From G965220305 sp965220305 (GTDB lineage Bacteria > Chloroflexota > Dehalococcoidia > Lucifugimonadales > UBA3495), in contig OZ244817.1 in the NCBI GenBank assembly GCA_965220305.1, forward strand, positions 3,472,001-3,536,000: a stretch of 64,000 nucleotides of DNA. Direction: 5' to 3'. Below, piece by piece: positions 17,593-26,455 of the stretch. The stretch's first letter is position 1, and every line of letters begins with the position of its first letter. Made by a program: the position numbers and the translations under genes. The notes beneath the pieces were generated by a model. That model was not told the origin of the DNA and made no database searches. It worked only from the letters and a program-made list of their open reading frames with translations.

Positions 17593-18306
17593 TCAGGGTG
17601 ACTGGTTTTCCGGCGCAGTCTGTCCCAAGTCCGGGTCGTCATCCAACTCCCCTGCTTCATCCAGGGTTAGTTCCAACTCATTGGGAACGGCGGCCACGGC
17701 GACGCGGCGGTGAATCAAAATGTTATGAGCCATTACTAGAATTGCCAGGAGGGTGAGCCCCAGTACCAGGTCACTCTGCTGTGGAATATAGGGGATATGG
17801 GGGCCGGAGTTGATAGCCAACAGGGTAGCAAAGCAGGCTGCAACTCCTGCCGATGAGCGGAAGGGATACTTCCGCATTAGGATTACCGTAGTTACGCCCA
17901 CTACGATTCCCAGGGAAGTTAGAACCGGATCCAAAGTCATCAGGGTTACGCCGAGGAGCGTAACCATCCCGTCGCCGCCTCTAAAACGTGTGAAGATGGA
18001 CTTCCAATGCCCCACTACTGCTGCGCCGCCGGCCAGTATTACCAGAGGCCCGGACAAGCCCAGCATACTGGCGATAACCACCGCCGCCGCTCCCTTGGCC
18101 ACATCTGAGGCGAACACCAAGATTGCGGTGCGCCGGCCCATGTTCCAGAATACATTGGCCGTCCCAGCCCGCCGGCTGCCGGTGGTAAAGATGTCCCGGC
18201 CCTTGAGTCGGGCGGCCAAGTAGGCAAAGGGCACTGACCCCAACAAATACCCTACCAGTATAGAGGCCAGTATCCGAGTAAGAGTTATTAGGGACTCGTC
18301 AAACAC
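17593..18306 (-). CDS. Divergent PlsY-like membrane protein
   Basis: 237 residues with about six membrane helices and an acidic C-terminal tail (LTLDEAGELDDDPDLGQ) that is not typical of PlsY. The family blocks are present but altered: GYLLGSVPFAYLAARLKGRD, TGSRRAGTANVFWNMG instead of GSGNxGATN, and FRGGDGMVTLLGV instead of GGKGVAT. It could still be an acyltransferase, or a relative with another role. Single gene, convergent with the TPR gene, 10 bp apart. The other copy, at 10606, is closer to the consensus. Confidence 0.75.
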   Translation of the reverse strand: MFDESLITLTRILASILVGYLLGSVPFAYLAARLKGRDIFTTGSRRAGTANVFWNMGRRTAILVFASDVAKGAAAVVIASMLGLSGPLVILAGGAAVVGHWKSIFTRFRGGDGMVTLLGVTLMTLDPVLTSLGIVVGVTTVILMRKYPFRSSAGVAACFATLLAINSGPHIPYIPQQSDLVLGLTLLAILVMAHNILIHRRVAVAAVPNELELTLDEAGELDDDPDLGQTAPENQSP

Positions 18307-18510
18307 TATCTGACCATCGAATGAAGCGAAGCTAGGGTTGGCTGGCCTGGCGTCTGGAGAATTGCAGTCTCAATTGCTCGCATATGGCCAAGTGTCAATC
18401 CGCCGGAAGTTGCTGGCAGCAAATGGGCCCTCACGTACTATAACAGCCACCAGAGGCCGGGAACAGTGGTCAAGCGGTGGAAGTCACCGCAAAGGCCGCT
18501 GGCCGCGAGC

Positions 18511-19314
18511 CTAGCCGGATTTCCTAGCGACGAACAGCCAGTATCCCAGCTTGCCCTTCTCTACCAGTGTCCGCATTCTTGCGATAAGGTCCGGCGCATC
18601 GTGTAGCCAGGAAAGCCCCTCGGGCGTTGCGCCCATGAAGGACTGCCACGCCGCCAAGGTTCCCAACTTGGATTCCAGGTTGTCGAGCAGGGCGATTATT
18701 TCCGCCGACGCATCCTCCTGATGCAGTAGCTCCATCCCCTCCCGCTCCAGCAAACGAGCGTAGCCGCCCTTGTCCAAGGCTGCCGTTAGGCACAGCATTT
18801 GCCCCACCGACGGGGGTAATTCTACGGGCAGGCTCCCGCATTCGACAGTTACGTCGCTTATCCCGAACCTGCCGCCGGGCCGCAGGGTCCTCCGTACCTC
18901 CCGCACCGCCCGAGCCTTGTCCACGAATATGCTCATGGAGCATTCGCAAAGGGCGGCGTCGAAAACCGAGGACTTTAGGGGCAGGACTTCAGCGTCGCCC
19001 TGTAGGAAGAAGGTGCGCGGGAGAATCGGCGTATTGCGGGCGCCGGAGATGGCTTCTAGGGTGGCAGCCCGCCCGAACTCCACGCCCACCACCCGGCAGC
19101 GAAAAGCTCGTGAAACTGCGGAGGCGCTGATGCCCCGGCCCGAAGCCAGGTCAACTACCCAGTCCTCGGGCTTCAGGCCCATCAACTTGCCCAGGCGGTT
19201 GGTCAACCGGAGTCCGCCGGGATGGAGGGTGTCTCCCAGCAACAAGCGGACCCACTCCGATTGGTATAGGTCGGCGCAGCAGGCTTTAGCTACTGCTTCG
19301 TCTGGCGAGTTCAA
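18511..19314 (-). CDS. SAM-dependent methyltransferase
   Basis: 267 residues with a class I methyltransferase core: WVVDLASGRGISASAVSR (motif I), VVGVEFGR (motif II), GDAEVLPLKSSVFDAALCEC (motifs III-IV) and VRRTLRPGGRFGISDV (motif V/VI). The N-terminus (AVAKACCADLYQSEWVRLL) holds a Cys pair followed by a helix. Its reading frame overlaps the end of the radical SAM gene upstream by 29 bp, so the two are co-translated and likely act together. Substrate unknown; methylation of a lipid, metalloid or small molecule is possible. Confidence 0.87.
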   Translation of the reverse strand: MNSPDEAVAKACCADLYQSEWVRLLLGDTLHPGGLRLTNRLGKLMGLKPEDWVVDLASGRGISASAVSRAFRCRVVGVEFGRAATLEAISGARNTPILPRTFFLQGDAEVLPLKSSVFDAALCECSMSIFVDKARAVREVRRTLRPGGRFGISDVTVECGSLPVELPPSVGQMLCLTAALDKGGYARLLEREGMELLHQEDASAEIIALLDNLESKLGTLAAWQSFMGATPEGLSWLHDAPDLIARMRTLVEKGKLGYWLFVARKSG

Positions 19315-20764
19315 TTCTGTTCCTGGCCTGCTCTAGCGTCAGTTGCTCCCGTATTTCCTCCCGGTAGCCTACTGAGTTGTAGGCGCAGAAGGGAATCGCC
19401 CTGCCGTCGGGCACGAGGATGCCAACGCAACATTTCATTACCTGCTTTACGCTGAAAGTATACGGGTCCAGAAAGTCCTTGATGGCAATCTGGAATATGT
19501 GGTCCTTGAGATGGGCCGCGTTGCCGGGAAGCTCTAGGCCGGGGCCGCAGGCGCACTGAAACCTGCTGGCGGTGGTCTCGGTCCCGGCGACTGCCGATGC
19601 TGACCAGAGCCCTTCCAGGGCCGTTTGCACGTCGGCGGCTTCGGGCATCTCGGGCAATGCGCGGTTGGTAATATAGTCCAGGTAGCGGTCAATTTCCAAT
19701 AGGCGGGGCAAAGGCACCACCTTATCTCCATCGACGAAGATGTAGGAATTGACCTGGCAGGTGGGGAAGCAACAGGGCACGGGCACAAAGTCTTCCAGGA
19801 CGAACCGCCCACGGGTCTGGTCCACTATGCCGTGGATTACATCCGGGATGGTCACGCGTTCCATTGGGTTGAAGTCGATGTGCCGGCCAACATGGGTTAC
19901 GGGTTGTAGGACCACGCCCCGTACTGCCGGGTGCGCCAGCCCGAAGTTCACCAGGCCCCCGACTTCATCCAGGTTTACGCCCTGTTCGATAGCCGCAACC
20001 AGCACCACGGTCATGCCGGCTTGGTCAAGCCGTTCCAAGGCCTGGAGTTTCACGTCCAAGAGGTCTTCGCCCCGTATGGTCATGTAGGTCTCTTTCCGAA
20101 GTCCGTCGAACTGAAAGTAGATTACCGGGTCCAACAGGGAAAGGTCCGACAGGAATCGGTCATCCCGGGCCAGTCGTACCCCATTGGTATTGACCATTAC
20201 CTGGCGGATGCCCCGGTCCTTGGCCGCTTGAATCATATCCAGCAGTTGCGGGTGGATTGTTGGTTCGCCCCCGCTGAACTGTATCACCTCCGGGTCTCCC
20301 TCAATTTCCACGAAGCGGTCCAGCATTCCCTCCACCTGTTCCAGGGTCAGGCTGAACCCGAGGCCCGCGTTGGCGAAACAGATAGGGCAGTTGAGGTTAC
20401 AGGCGCTGTTGACCTCGATTAGGGCCAGGCATAGGTGCTGTTTGTGCTCGGGGCACAGGCCGCAATCCAAGGGGCACCCGTTGTTGACCTCGGTGCTGAA
20501 GTCGAGGGGAATGGTGCCTGGCTTATTGAACTTGGCGGAGTCCACGTACATCTGGGCGTCGGAGCTGATGAGCCCCTCATACCAACCGTGCTGCGGGCAA
20601 CGCTTCCGCATGAAAACCCTGCCATCGCGGATGATAACCTGGGCGTCGATGACCGTCTTGCACTCCGGGCAAATGCTGCGGGTCAGCTCGTGGAATATGT
20701 AATCGGCGTCCCTTTTGACCCGCGTTGGCGGCGTGTCATTCCCTTTCCTGAATTCGGGGTCCAA
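19286..20764 (-). CDS. Radical SAM protein, Tes/MJ0619-like
   Basis: 492 residues. The N-terminal region matches archaeal tetraether lipid synthase / MJ0619-type proteins: TRSICPECKTVIDAQ, RKRCPQHGWYEGLISSDAQM, NNGCPLDCGLCPEHKQHLCL. The radical SAM core follows with CNLNCPICFANAGLGFS (CxxxCxxC) and FSGGEPTIHPQLLDM. The C-terminal third has further Cys groups (PVPCCFPTCQVNSY, CACGPG, KCCVGILVPDG, FCAYNSVGYRE), consistent with additional Fe-S clusters. Archaeal Tes joins lipid tails by C-C coupling. Bacterial homologues are less studied, so lipid cross-linking is inference. Overlaps the methyltransferase downstream by 29 bp. Confidence 0.85.
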   Translation of the reverse strand: MDPEFRKGNDTPPTRVKRDADYIFHELTRSICPECKTVIDAQVIIRDGRVFMRKRCPQHGWYEGLISSDAQMYVDSAKFNKPGTIPLDFSTEVNNGCPLDCGLCPEHKQHLCLALIEVNSACNLNCPICFANAGLGFSLTLEQVEGMLDRFVEIEGDPEVIQFSGGEPTIHPQLLDMIQAAKDRGIRQVMVNTNGVRLARDDRFLSDLSLLDPVIYFQFDGLRKETYMTIRGEDLLDVKLQALERLDQAGMTVVLVAAIEQGVNLDEVGGLVNFGLAHPAVRGVVLQPVTHVGRHIDFNPMERVTIPDVIHGIVDQTRGRFVLEDFVPVPCCFPTCQVNSYIFVDGDKVVPLPRLLEIDRYLDYITNRALPEMPEAADVQTALEGLWSASAVAGTETTASRFQCACGPGLELPGNAAHLKDHIFQIAIKDFLDPYTFSVKQVMKCCVGILVPDGRAIPFCAYNSVGYREEIREQLTLEQARNRIELARRSSS

Positions 20765-20805
20765 TACACTCCTCCTTGGTTGCTTTGTCGGCTCGAATGG
20801 GCTGC

Positions 20806-20811
20806 TATAAT
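20806..20811 (+). promoter_or_regulatory. Extended -10 element of the 20978 gene
   Basis: TGC-TATAAT: TATAAT at 20806-20811 with TG one base ahead, about 165 bp before the CoA-transferase ATG. No strong -35; TTTGTC lies 16 bp upstream. Confidence 0.45.
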
Positions 20812-20977
20812 GTTACTAGGATGCTTCGGGAAGGGGAAGGGTGCGCTGGTTGTCGGACTAATGGGCGCTGGGTTCCCGGGCCTTCGCCACGCAGAAGCAT
20901 AGGAGGGCGCCGTCGCAGGCTGTTGGCTCTCCCAGCCCTCTCCCTGAGCAAAAAGCTGCAAGTATTGGTGGTGCGCT

Positions 20978-22177
20978 ATGTTGCCTGGCCCTTTGCCCCT
21001 GGATGGCATGGTGGTCTTGGACCTTACCCAAATTATGGCCGGTCCAGTATGTACCATGCTCCTGGCCGACATGGGCGCTGATGTCATAAAAATAGAAAGA
21101 CCCGGCAGCGGGGACGACTCCCGACGCATGGGGCCGCCCTTCATCAAAGGGTGGTCCGCCGGGTTTCTGGCCCTGAACCGAAACAAGCGTAGCCTGGCCC
21201 TGGACTTGCAGCAGGAACGAGGACGGGAGGTGTTCCGGCGGCTGCTTGATAGGGCCGACGTGGTGGTGGAGAACTTCCGGCCTGGGGTGATGGAGCGATT
21301 CGGCTTGGACTACGAAGCGTTGCGCTTGCTGAAGCCCAAGCTGGTGTATTGCACCATTTCCGGCTTCGGCAGCACCGGACCCTACCGTAGCCGGGGCGGC
21401 TTTGACCTGGTGGCCCAGGGGATGAGCGGGTTGATGAGCGTTACCGGGTTTTCCGGTAGCCCGCCGGCCAAGGTGGGGGTGCCCATCACCGACATTTCCG
21501 CAGGAAACCTGGCCGCCTACGGAATCTTGTGCGCCTATATTCACGCCCTGAAGTCGGGGCAGGGACAGATGGTGGACGGGTCTCTCTTGGAAGCGGGGAT
21601 AGCCTACACCATCTGGGAATCTTCCGTTTACTTCGCCGACGCTGAGATACCGGGGCCCCTGGGTTCGGCACACCGGGTTTCTGCGCCCTACCAAGCGTTG
21701 CGGACCAGCGACGGGCACATAAATATTGGGGCGGCGACCCAGTCTACCTGGGAACAGTTCTGCCGGGCCATCGGCCAGCCCGAGCTGATTGAGGACCCCC
21801 GCTTCCCGACTACGGGAGAACGCAAGGCCAGGGAAGTGGAACTGGCAACCCTCCTGGAAGAGACCCTATCGAAAAAGACCACCGAGCATTGGCTGAAGGC
21901 CCTGGCTGAAGCTGGCGTGGTGGCGGGGCCCATTTACAACATGGGCCAGGTGTACCAGGACCCCCAGGTACGACATCGGGAGATGTTGGTCGACCTGGAG
22001 GACCCCCAACTGGGCACGCTGCACAATATAGGAGTGCCGGTGAAGCTGTCGATGACCCCAGGCCGCATTCGCCGGCGCGCTCCCGACCTGGGTGAGCACA
22101 GTCGAGAAGTATTGTCGGAGTCCGGGTTTTCCGACGCTGAGGCGTCGGTCCTCTATGATGACGGAGTGGTCAGCTAG
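20978..22177 (+). CDS. CaiB/BaiF family CoA transferase
   Basis: 399 residues, family-III CoA transferase. Motifs: GMVVLDLTQIMAGPVCTMLL, ADMGADVIKIERPGSGDDSR, RNKRSLALDLQQERG, FRPGVMERFGLDYEA, ISGFGSTGPYRSRGGF, and PITDISAGNLAAYGILCAYI with the expected catalytic Asp. The end is typical (GVVAGPIYNMGQVYQDP). Transcribed alone; a strong terminator hairpin follows. Acyl donor and acceptor unknown. Confidence 0.93.
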   Translation: MLPGPLPLDGMVVLDLTQIMAGPVCTMLLADMGADVIKIERPGSGDDSRRMGPPFIKGWSAGFLALNRNKRSLALDLQQERGREVFRRLLDRADVVVENFRPGVMERFGLDYEALRLLKPKLVYCTISGFGSTGPYRSRGGFDLVAQGMSGLMSVTGFSGSPPAKVGVPITDISAGNLAAYGILCAYIHALKSGQGQMVDGSLLEAGIAYTIWESSVYFADAEIPGPLGSAHRVSAPYQALRTSDGHINIGAATQSTWEQFCRAIGQPELIEDPRFPTTGERKAREVELATLLEETLSKKTTEHWLKALAEAGVVAGPIYNMGQVYQDPQVRHREMLVDLEDPQLGTLHNIGVPVKLSMTPGRIRRRAPDLGEHSREVLSESGFSDAEASVLYDDGVVS

Positions 22178-22211
22178 TCGGTAGGCTATCCGGAAGAGGC
22201 CATCGTGAAAA

Positions 22212-22240
22212 CCGGCAGGCGCGACGTGAGCGCCTGCCGG
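22212..22240. terminator. Terminator hairpin between convergent genes
   Basis: CCGGCAGGCGC (22212-22222), 7-nt loop, GCGCCTGCCGG (22230-22240). It lies between the convergent CoA transferase and the giant repeat gene. Flanking TTTTC (minus strand) supports use for the leftward gene; on the plus strand the hairpin is followed by TCATTATTTG. Confidence 0.75.
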
Positions 22241-22304
22241 TCATTATTTGCCGGAACTGGCTATATTCGACCTTCCCGCCTCTGCGACGCGGTTTGGTTC
22301 ATCC

Positions 22305-25300
22305 CTAGCCCAACTGGGATATGGCCTGGAACAACTGGACCCTTATCGCATCGGTGGAAGCCAGTTTGGCGGCCAACAGGCGGGCCTGCTCATTGGCCCG
22401 GTAGACGTTGCGCAGTTGTATGTGCAGGTCCTGGTAGAAAGTCGCCTCTTCCTGGGAGATACCCTCCACCAGAGGACCTGCCAAGGAAGGTATGGCGAGC
22501 CAGTGCAGGGATATCAAGTCATCATCGACGGACCCCAGTGCGGGCGCTACCTCATACTCCCTGGCTGACGGTTGACCCAGGTACGTGCCCCGGAACCAGG
22601 CGATGCTGCTCTGGGCCACGGTGATTACGTACCTCCATTGGTTCTCCCGGAGCTTTTCGTCCGCTCCAGAATCGGCGATACTCTTGTAGATTTGCTGGAG
22701 CAATGCCGACGCGTCGGCGGCGCAGTCGTTGACTGCGTTTACGTACTGTTCCAAGCTCTGGAAGAAGCTCTGGGCCTGGGGGTTCCCCTGTAGTTCCACA
22801 TAGGTTGGATGCTCCCGCCAGGCGGGCCGGTAAATCAGCCCCCGATCGGCAAACAATACGTGCTGGCGCGCTACGGCGGGAGTATCGCCCATCTCTTCGG
22901 CCAACGCCTCAATCCATGCTAGGTCTGGGGCCACTTCCAGCAGGGGTATGGCGCGAATAAAGTCCACGGCTAGCCGGAGGCGGGCCTGCTCCTCCGGCGA
23001 CGGCTCCCGGTTCCTGCGGAATGGGCTGGGCAAGGCGTGGCGCGGCGGTGCGGCGACCGTCGGGGCAGTGGGCGTCACCTCGCCGGGCAGGGCCGGTACA
23101 GTCCCCAACTCGGGCCGGGTGATCTGCACTGTTTCGGGCATCATGGTCCTGGGAGGCGGTTGCGCCCGGCGGAAGCGCAGGAAGGCGTAGGCCCCGCTGC
23201 CGGAAGCCACCAGGCAAAGGACCACCACCAAGGGTATGACCCAAATAGGAATGATGCCGGATTGGACCACGAATTCTTCTGACCAGAGACTCTCATTAAA
23301 GGCTTGGTCAACGGCCTTGACGCGCCAGTAGTATTTGCCCCGCGATAAGGCTTCCTCCTCGGTCAAAGTGTAGGTCGGGGCCTCCAGACCTTCCCGTTCC
23401 AGCACAACGTCCAAAAAATCTGGGTCCCGGGAGACTACCAGGGAGTAGGACACTCCGCTGGGATCCTCAACTTCGGTCCATTTTTGCGTGGGCGTGAACC
23501 CTCCAAACAGGCCCCCCTTGTCGCCATCCTTGGGAGACAACAGGGCTGGCACCGGCGGCGGCGTGTCCTCCACCAAAAGGGTAGCGCCTATCCGGTTGCC
23601 GCTGGCGTCGCTGGCCTGGACCTGGTGTTCACCGTGTCGAGAGCCGGGGACGGTGAACTCGGCCTGAAAGCTGCCGGAAACGTCAGTGGTAACCGAGGCT
23701 GTCCTGGTGTCGTCGTAGCTGATGTTAAGGTCCTTGTTTGCTTCAAAACCCCGCCCCATCACCGCCAGATTGCTGCCGATGCTTCCCATAGGCTCGCTCA
23801 ACGTCAATGCCGGCGTAACTTCAAAAGGCTGCTCCGGACGGACGGCCTGCCCGGTGAGGGGGCCAGCGGCCTGCAAACGGTGAATCCCGGAGGTCGAGGA
23901 CGGGATCGCGACGGGGGCGTTGAAAGTGCCCTGCCCGTCGGCGGTTACGCTGGAAAGCAGTTCCTGGCCGGCGTAGGTCAGGGTGATGTTCGCTTCGTTG
24001 GAGCCGAAGCCGGTCCCGTTGACGGTAACGGTAGTGCCGGGAGGCCCCTGGGAAACGTCGATTTCAATGCTGGGGATTATCCGGAAGTCGGAAGCCGGGG
24101 CGGGCGCCGCGCTGCTGGAGACAGTGACCGGATGGTTGCCCGCAGCCGACAAAGGAGCTTCAAAGGCGGCGACGAACCGGCCCCATTCGTCGGCGCTGAT
24201 TTCCGAGGCCACCAATATACCACCGTATTCCACGCCGAGTCCCTTGGCGTTGGCCTCAAACCCCCTGCCGGTGACGTTGACAGCGGTGCCGGTGGGACCG
24301 GAAGCAAAGCTCAATTCTATGGCTGGGGTGATGATTAAGACTCGGCGCTCAATGCTGTCTGACGACGTTTTGGGGCCGGAAGCGATGATAGCATACTTGC
24401 CCAACGCCAGTTCGGGGACAGCAAAAGTGGCGCTCCAGGACCCTTTGGCGTCGGCGCTAATCTGGGAAGGCCGGGTATCCAGGATAATGTCTCCCAGGGA
24501 GACGGTAATGTCCCGCTCGTTGGCGGCAAATCCGGAGCCACTGATGGAGGCGTCGCTCAGGGGTGGCGCCTCGGCGGTCGCCAGGTTAACCGCTGGTAAG
24601 ATAGTGAAGGGGACTCGCGACGCAACCGCGGCGTCCGAGACCTCCACCGGGTAGACGCCCTGCGCCGAGGACGGAATGGTTATGGTGGTGGTCCAGGAGC
24701 CCTGGGCGTTGGCGTTGGCGGAGCCGACTATCGCGCCGTCAAAGGTCAGGGATATGCCGGCCTGGTTGGCGCCGAATCCCTCTCCCTTGGCCGTTACCGG
24801 GCCGCCGGAAATGCCGCTGGCAACCTCTAAGGTGAAGGACGGCGTTATGTTGAAGGCGCTGGCTAGAGGCTGTCCGGCAGCGCCCCTGGCGAAAATGTTC
24901 AGGGGCCCCCGGGGCGCCGACGGGATGGTCACGTTGGCTTTCCAAGCCCCTTGGGCGTTGGCGGTGGCTATCGCACTGGCCAGGTTGTCTCCTACGATTA
25001 TGGTGATGCGCTCCCCCGCCCGGCTGCCCGAGCCGTTAATGGGCACCACCGTCCCCGGCGGCCCGCTGGCCTTCCCCATAGAGAATCCGGCGGACACGGA
25101 CAGAGTCACCACCGGAACGGAAGATTCCTTGGTCCGTTGGCCGGAAGCCAAGACCCGGTGGGAACCAGCGGTGGTATCGGGCACCGCAAAAGAGCCCGAC
25201 CACCGGCCCGAGGCATCGGCGGAGATGCCCGACGCCACCACCGTATTGTCGAACTTGATTTTGATGTTGGACTCACGGTTCCCGAAACCCGTGCCGGAGA

Positions 25301-26300
25301 CGGTAACACGAGCTCCGGCAACGGCGTTGCTGCGTTCGATGGCCAGGGTGGGAGTGACGGTAAAAGTCGCGCTACCCGACCCCAAATTGGTTGGGCTGAT
25401 GGTCTTGGCGCCCCCGGACACTTCGGGTATGGTTACGGTGGCGTCCAGGACGCCGTCGGAATCGGTGGATACCTGTTGGATGGCATCGGCGCCGATGGCC
25501 AGCATTCCGGTAGAGTCGGCCTTGAAACCCGTGCCGGATACCCTCACCACGGTACCCGGCGGCCCGCTGGAAGGGGAAACAGAGAAGGTGGACTGTATCC
25601 TGAATTTCAGGGTCCGGCTATAGCCTTCAATACGCACGTCGTATGAACCTGCCGGCAAGTTGGGTACAGCGAAGGACGCGCTAAAGCGGCCCCTTCTATC
25701 GACTGTAACATTGTCAACTACCACACCGCCAAGGGTAATCTGTACATCCTCATCATCGCGGAAGTTTCTCCCCGTAACACTTACCTGGTCATTCACTTTT
25801 CCCGTGGCTGTCGAAAGCGTGACGCTAGGAAGGGGAACAGGTGTAGCAGTAGGCCTTGCGGTAGGGCGAGGGGTAGGAGTGGATGGAGGGGTGACCGTGA
25901 AGTCAGCAGTTTCGGCAATCCCAGTCGCAATCGCTTCTACAGTTTTGCTTCCCGGACTGGTTTGCGGGACTTCGAATTGGATGCCCCAACTTCCATTTTC
26001 TCTAACGTCATCCTTCGCGATGATACGTATTGTGACGCCTTCGAATGTCACGGTGACGGGGCCAATAGTAGTAGGGGGAACAGGAGTACTAGCTGTGCTG
26101 TCACCTGGTGTGATGAATCCGGTTCCTGTGACGGTAATCGGTGTACCTACGGGTCCTCTGGACGGCGAAACCGTGATGCTGGCATTGGCTTGGACGCTGG
26201 GCTTGGCCGTCACCGAGCCTGGCTGATGCAGGGCCACGCCCACCGCCAGAATGACCATCGCCAGGATGCCGCACGCCAGGGATAGTAAAACACGCCTCAC
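22305..26300 (-). CDS. Large surface protein with about ten IPT/TIG-like repeats and a C-terminal TM anchor
   Basis: 1331 residues. An N-terminal signal peptide (LLSLACGILAMVILAVGVAL) is followed by an Ala/Ser start, about ten IPT/TIG-like beta-sandwich repeats of about 85 residues, each opening with a SGPPGTVVRVSGTGF-type motif and closing with GSWSATFAVP-type strands, and a Pro/Thr linker after the first. A fibronectin-III-like domain follows (about 905-1010; KYYWRVKAVDQAFNESLWS), then one TM helix (about 1015-1040) and a 290-residue cytoplasmic domain I do not recognise. Topology suggests an anchored outside repeat domain with an inside part, as in adhesion or sensor proteins. Own promoter upstream. 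Confidence 0.85.
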   Translation of the reverse strand: MRRVLLSLACGILAMVILAVGVALHQPGSVTAKPSVQANASITVSPSRGPVGTPITVTGTGFITPGDSTASTPVPPTTIGPVTVTFEGVTIRIIAKDDVRENGSWGIQFEVPQTSPGSKTVEAIATGIAETADFTVTPPSTPTPRPTARPTATPVPLPSVTLSTATGKVNDQVSVTGRNFRDDEDVQITLGGVVVDNVTVDRRGRFSASFAVPNLPAGSYDVRIEGYSRTLKFRIQSTFSVSPSSGPPGTVVRVSGTGFKADSTGMLAIGADAIQQVSTDSDGVLDATVTIPEVSGGAKTISPTNLGSGSATFTVTPTLAIERSNAVAGARVTVSGTGFGNRESNIKIKFDNTVVASGISADASGRWSGSFAVPDTTAGSHRVLASGQRTKESSVPVVTLSVSAGFSMGKASGPPGTVVPINGSGSRAGERITIIVGDNLASAIATANAQGAWKANVTIPSAPRGPLNIFARGAAGQPLASAFNITPSFTLEVASGISGGPVTAKGEGFGANQAGISLTFDGAIVGSANANAQGSWTTTITIPSSAQGVYPVEVSDAAVASRVPFTILPAVNLATAEAPPLSDASISGSGFAANERDITVSLGDIILDTRPSQISADAKGSWSATFAVPELALGKYAIIASGPKTSSDSIERRVLIITPAIELSFASGPTGTAVNVTGRGFEANAKGLGVEYGGILVASEISADEWGRFVAAFEAPLSAAGNHPVTVSSSAAPAPASDFRIIPSIEIDVSQGPPGTTVTVNGTGFGSNEANITLTYAGQELLSSVTADGQGTFNAPVAIPSSTSGIHRLQAAGPLTGQAVRPEQPFEVTPALTLSEPMGSIGSNLAVMGRGFEANKDLNISYDDTRTASVTTDVSGSFQAEFTVPGSRHGEHQVQASDASGNRIGATLLVEDTPPPVPALLSPKDGDKGGLFGGFTPTQKWTEVEDPSGVSYSLVVSRDPDFLDVVLEREGLEAPTYTLTEEEALSRGKYYWRVKAVDQAFNESLWSEEFVVQSGIIPIWVIPLVVVLCLVASGSGAYAFLRFRRAQPPPRTMMPETVQITRPELGTVPALPGEVTPTAPTVAAPPRHALPSPFRRNREPSPEEQARLRLAVDFIRAIPLLEVAPDLAWIEALAEEMGDTPAVARQHVLFADRGLIYRPAWREHPTYVELQGNPQAQSFFQSLEQYVNAVNDCAADASALLQQIYKSIADSGADEKLRENQWRYVITVAQSSIAWFRGTYLGQPSAREYEVAPALGSVDDDLISLHWLAIPSLAGPLVEGISQEEATFYQDLHIQLRNVYRANEQARLLAAKLASTDAIRVQLFQAISQLG

Positions 26301-26338
26301 GAGATGTTTTCCTCTCGAAATGAATAGTTTGCGGGTAG

Positions 26339-26367
26339 ATTATACCCTTAGACCAAGAGGGCTTCAA
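26339..26367 (-). promoter_or_regulatory. Promoter of the large repeat protein gene
   Basis: Minus strand TTGAAG (26362-26367), 17-bp spacer, TATAAT (26339-26344). About 40 bp ahead of the ATG at 26300. Confidence 0.7.
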
Positions 26368-26455
26368 TTGGGGCCTTGGGCGGGGAAGACTTTGCAAGTG
26401 TCCCGTGTGCTCTGGGACTTACCTTGACCGGGGCGTTTATTTCCTGTCCGCCGTT

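Noticed and set aside
23484..26226. Long plus-strand frames inside the repeat-protein gene
   Set aside because: Antisense frames caused by biased codons in repeats; no family features.
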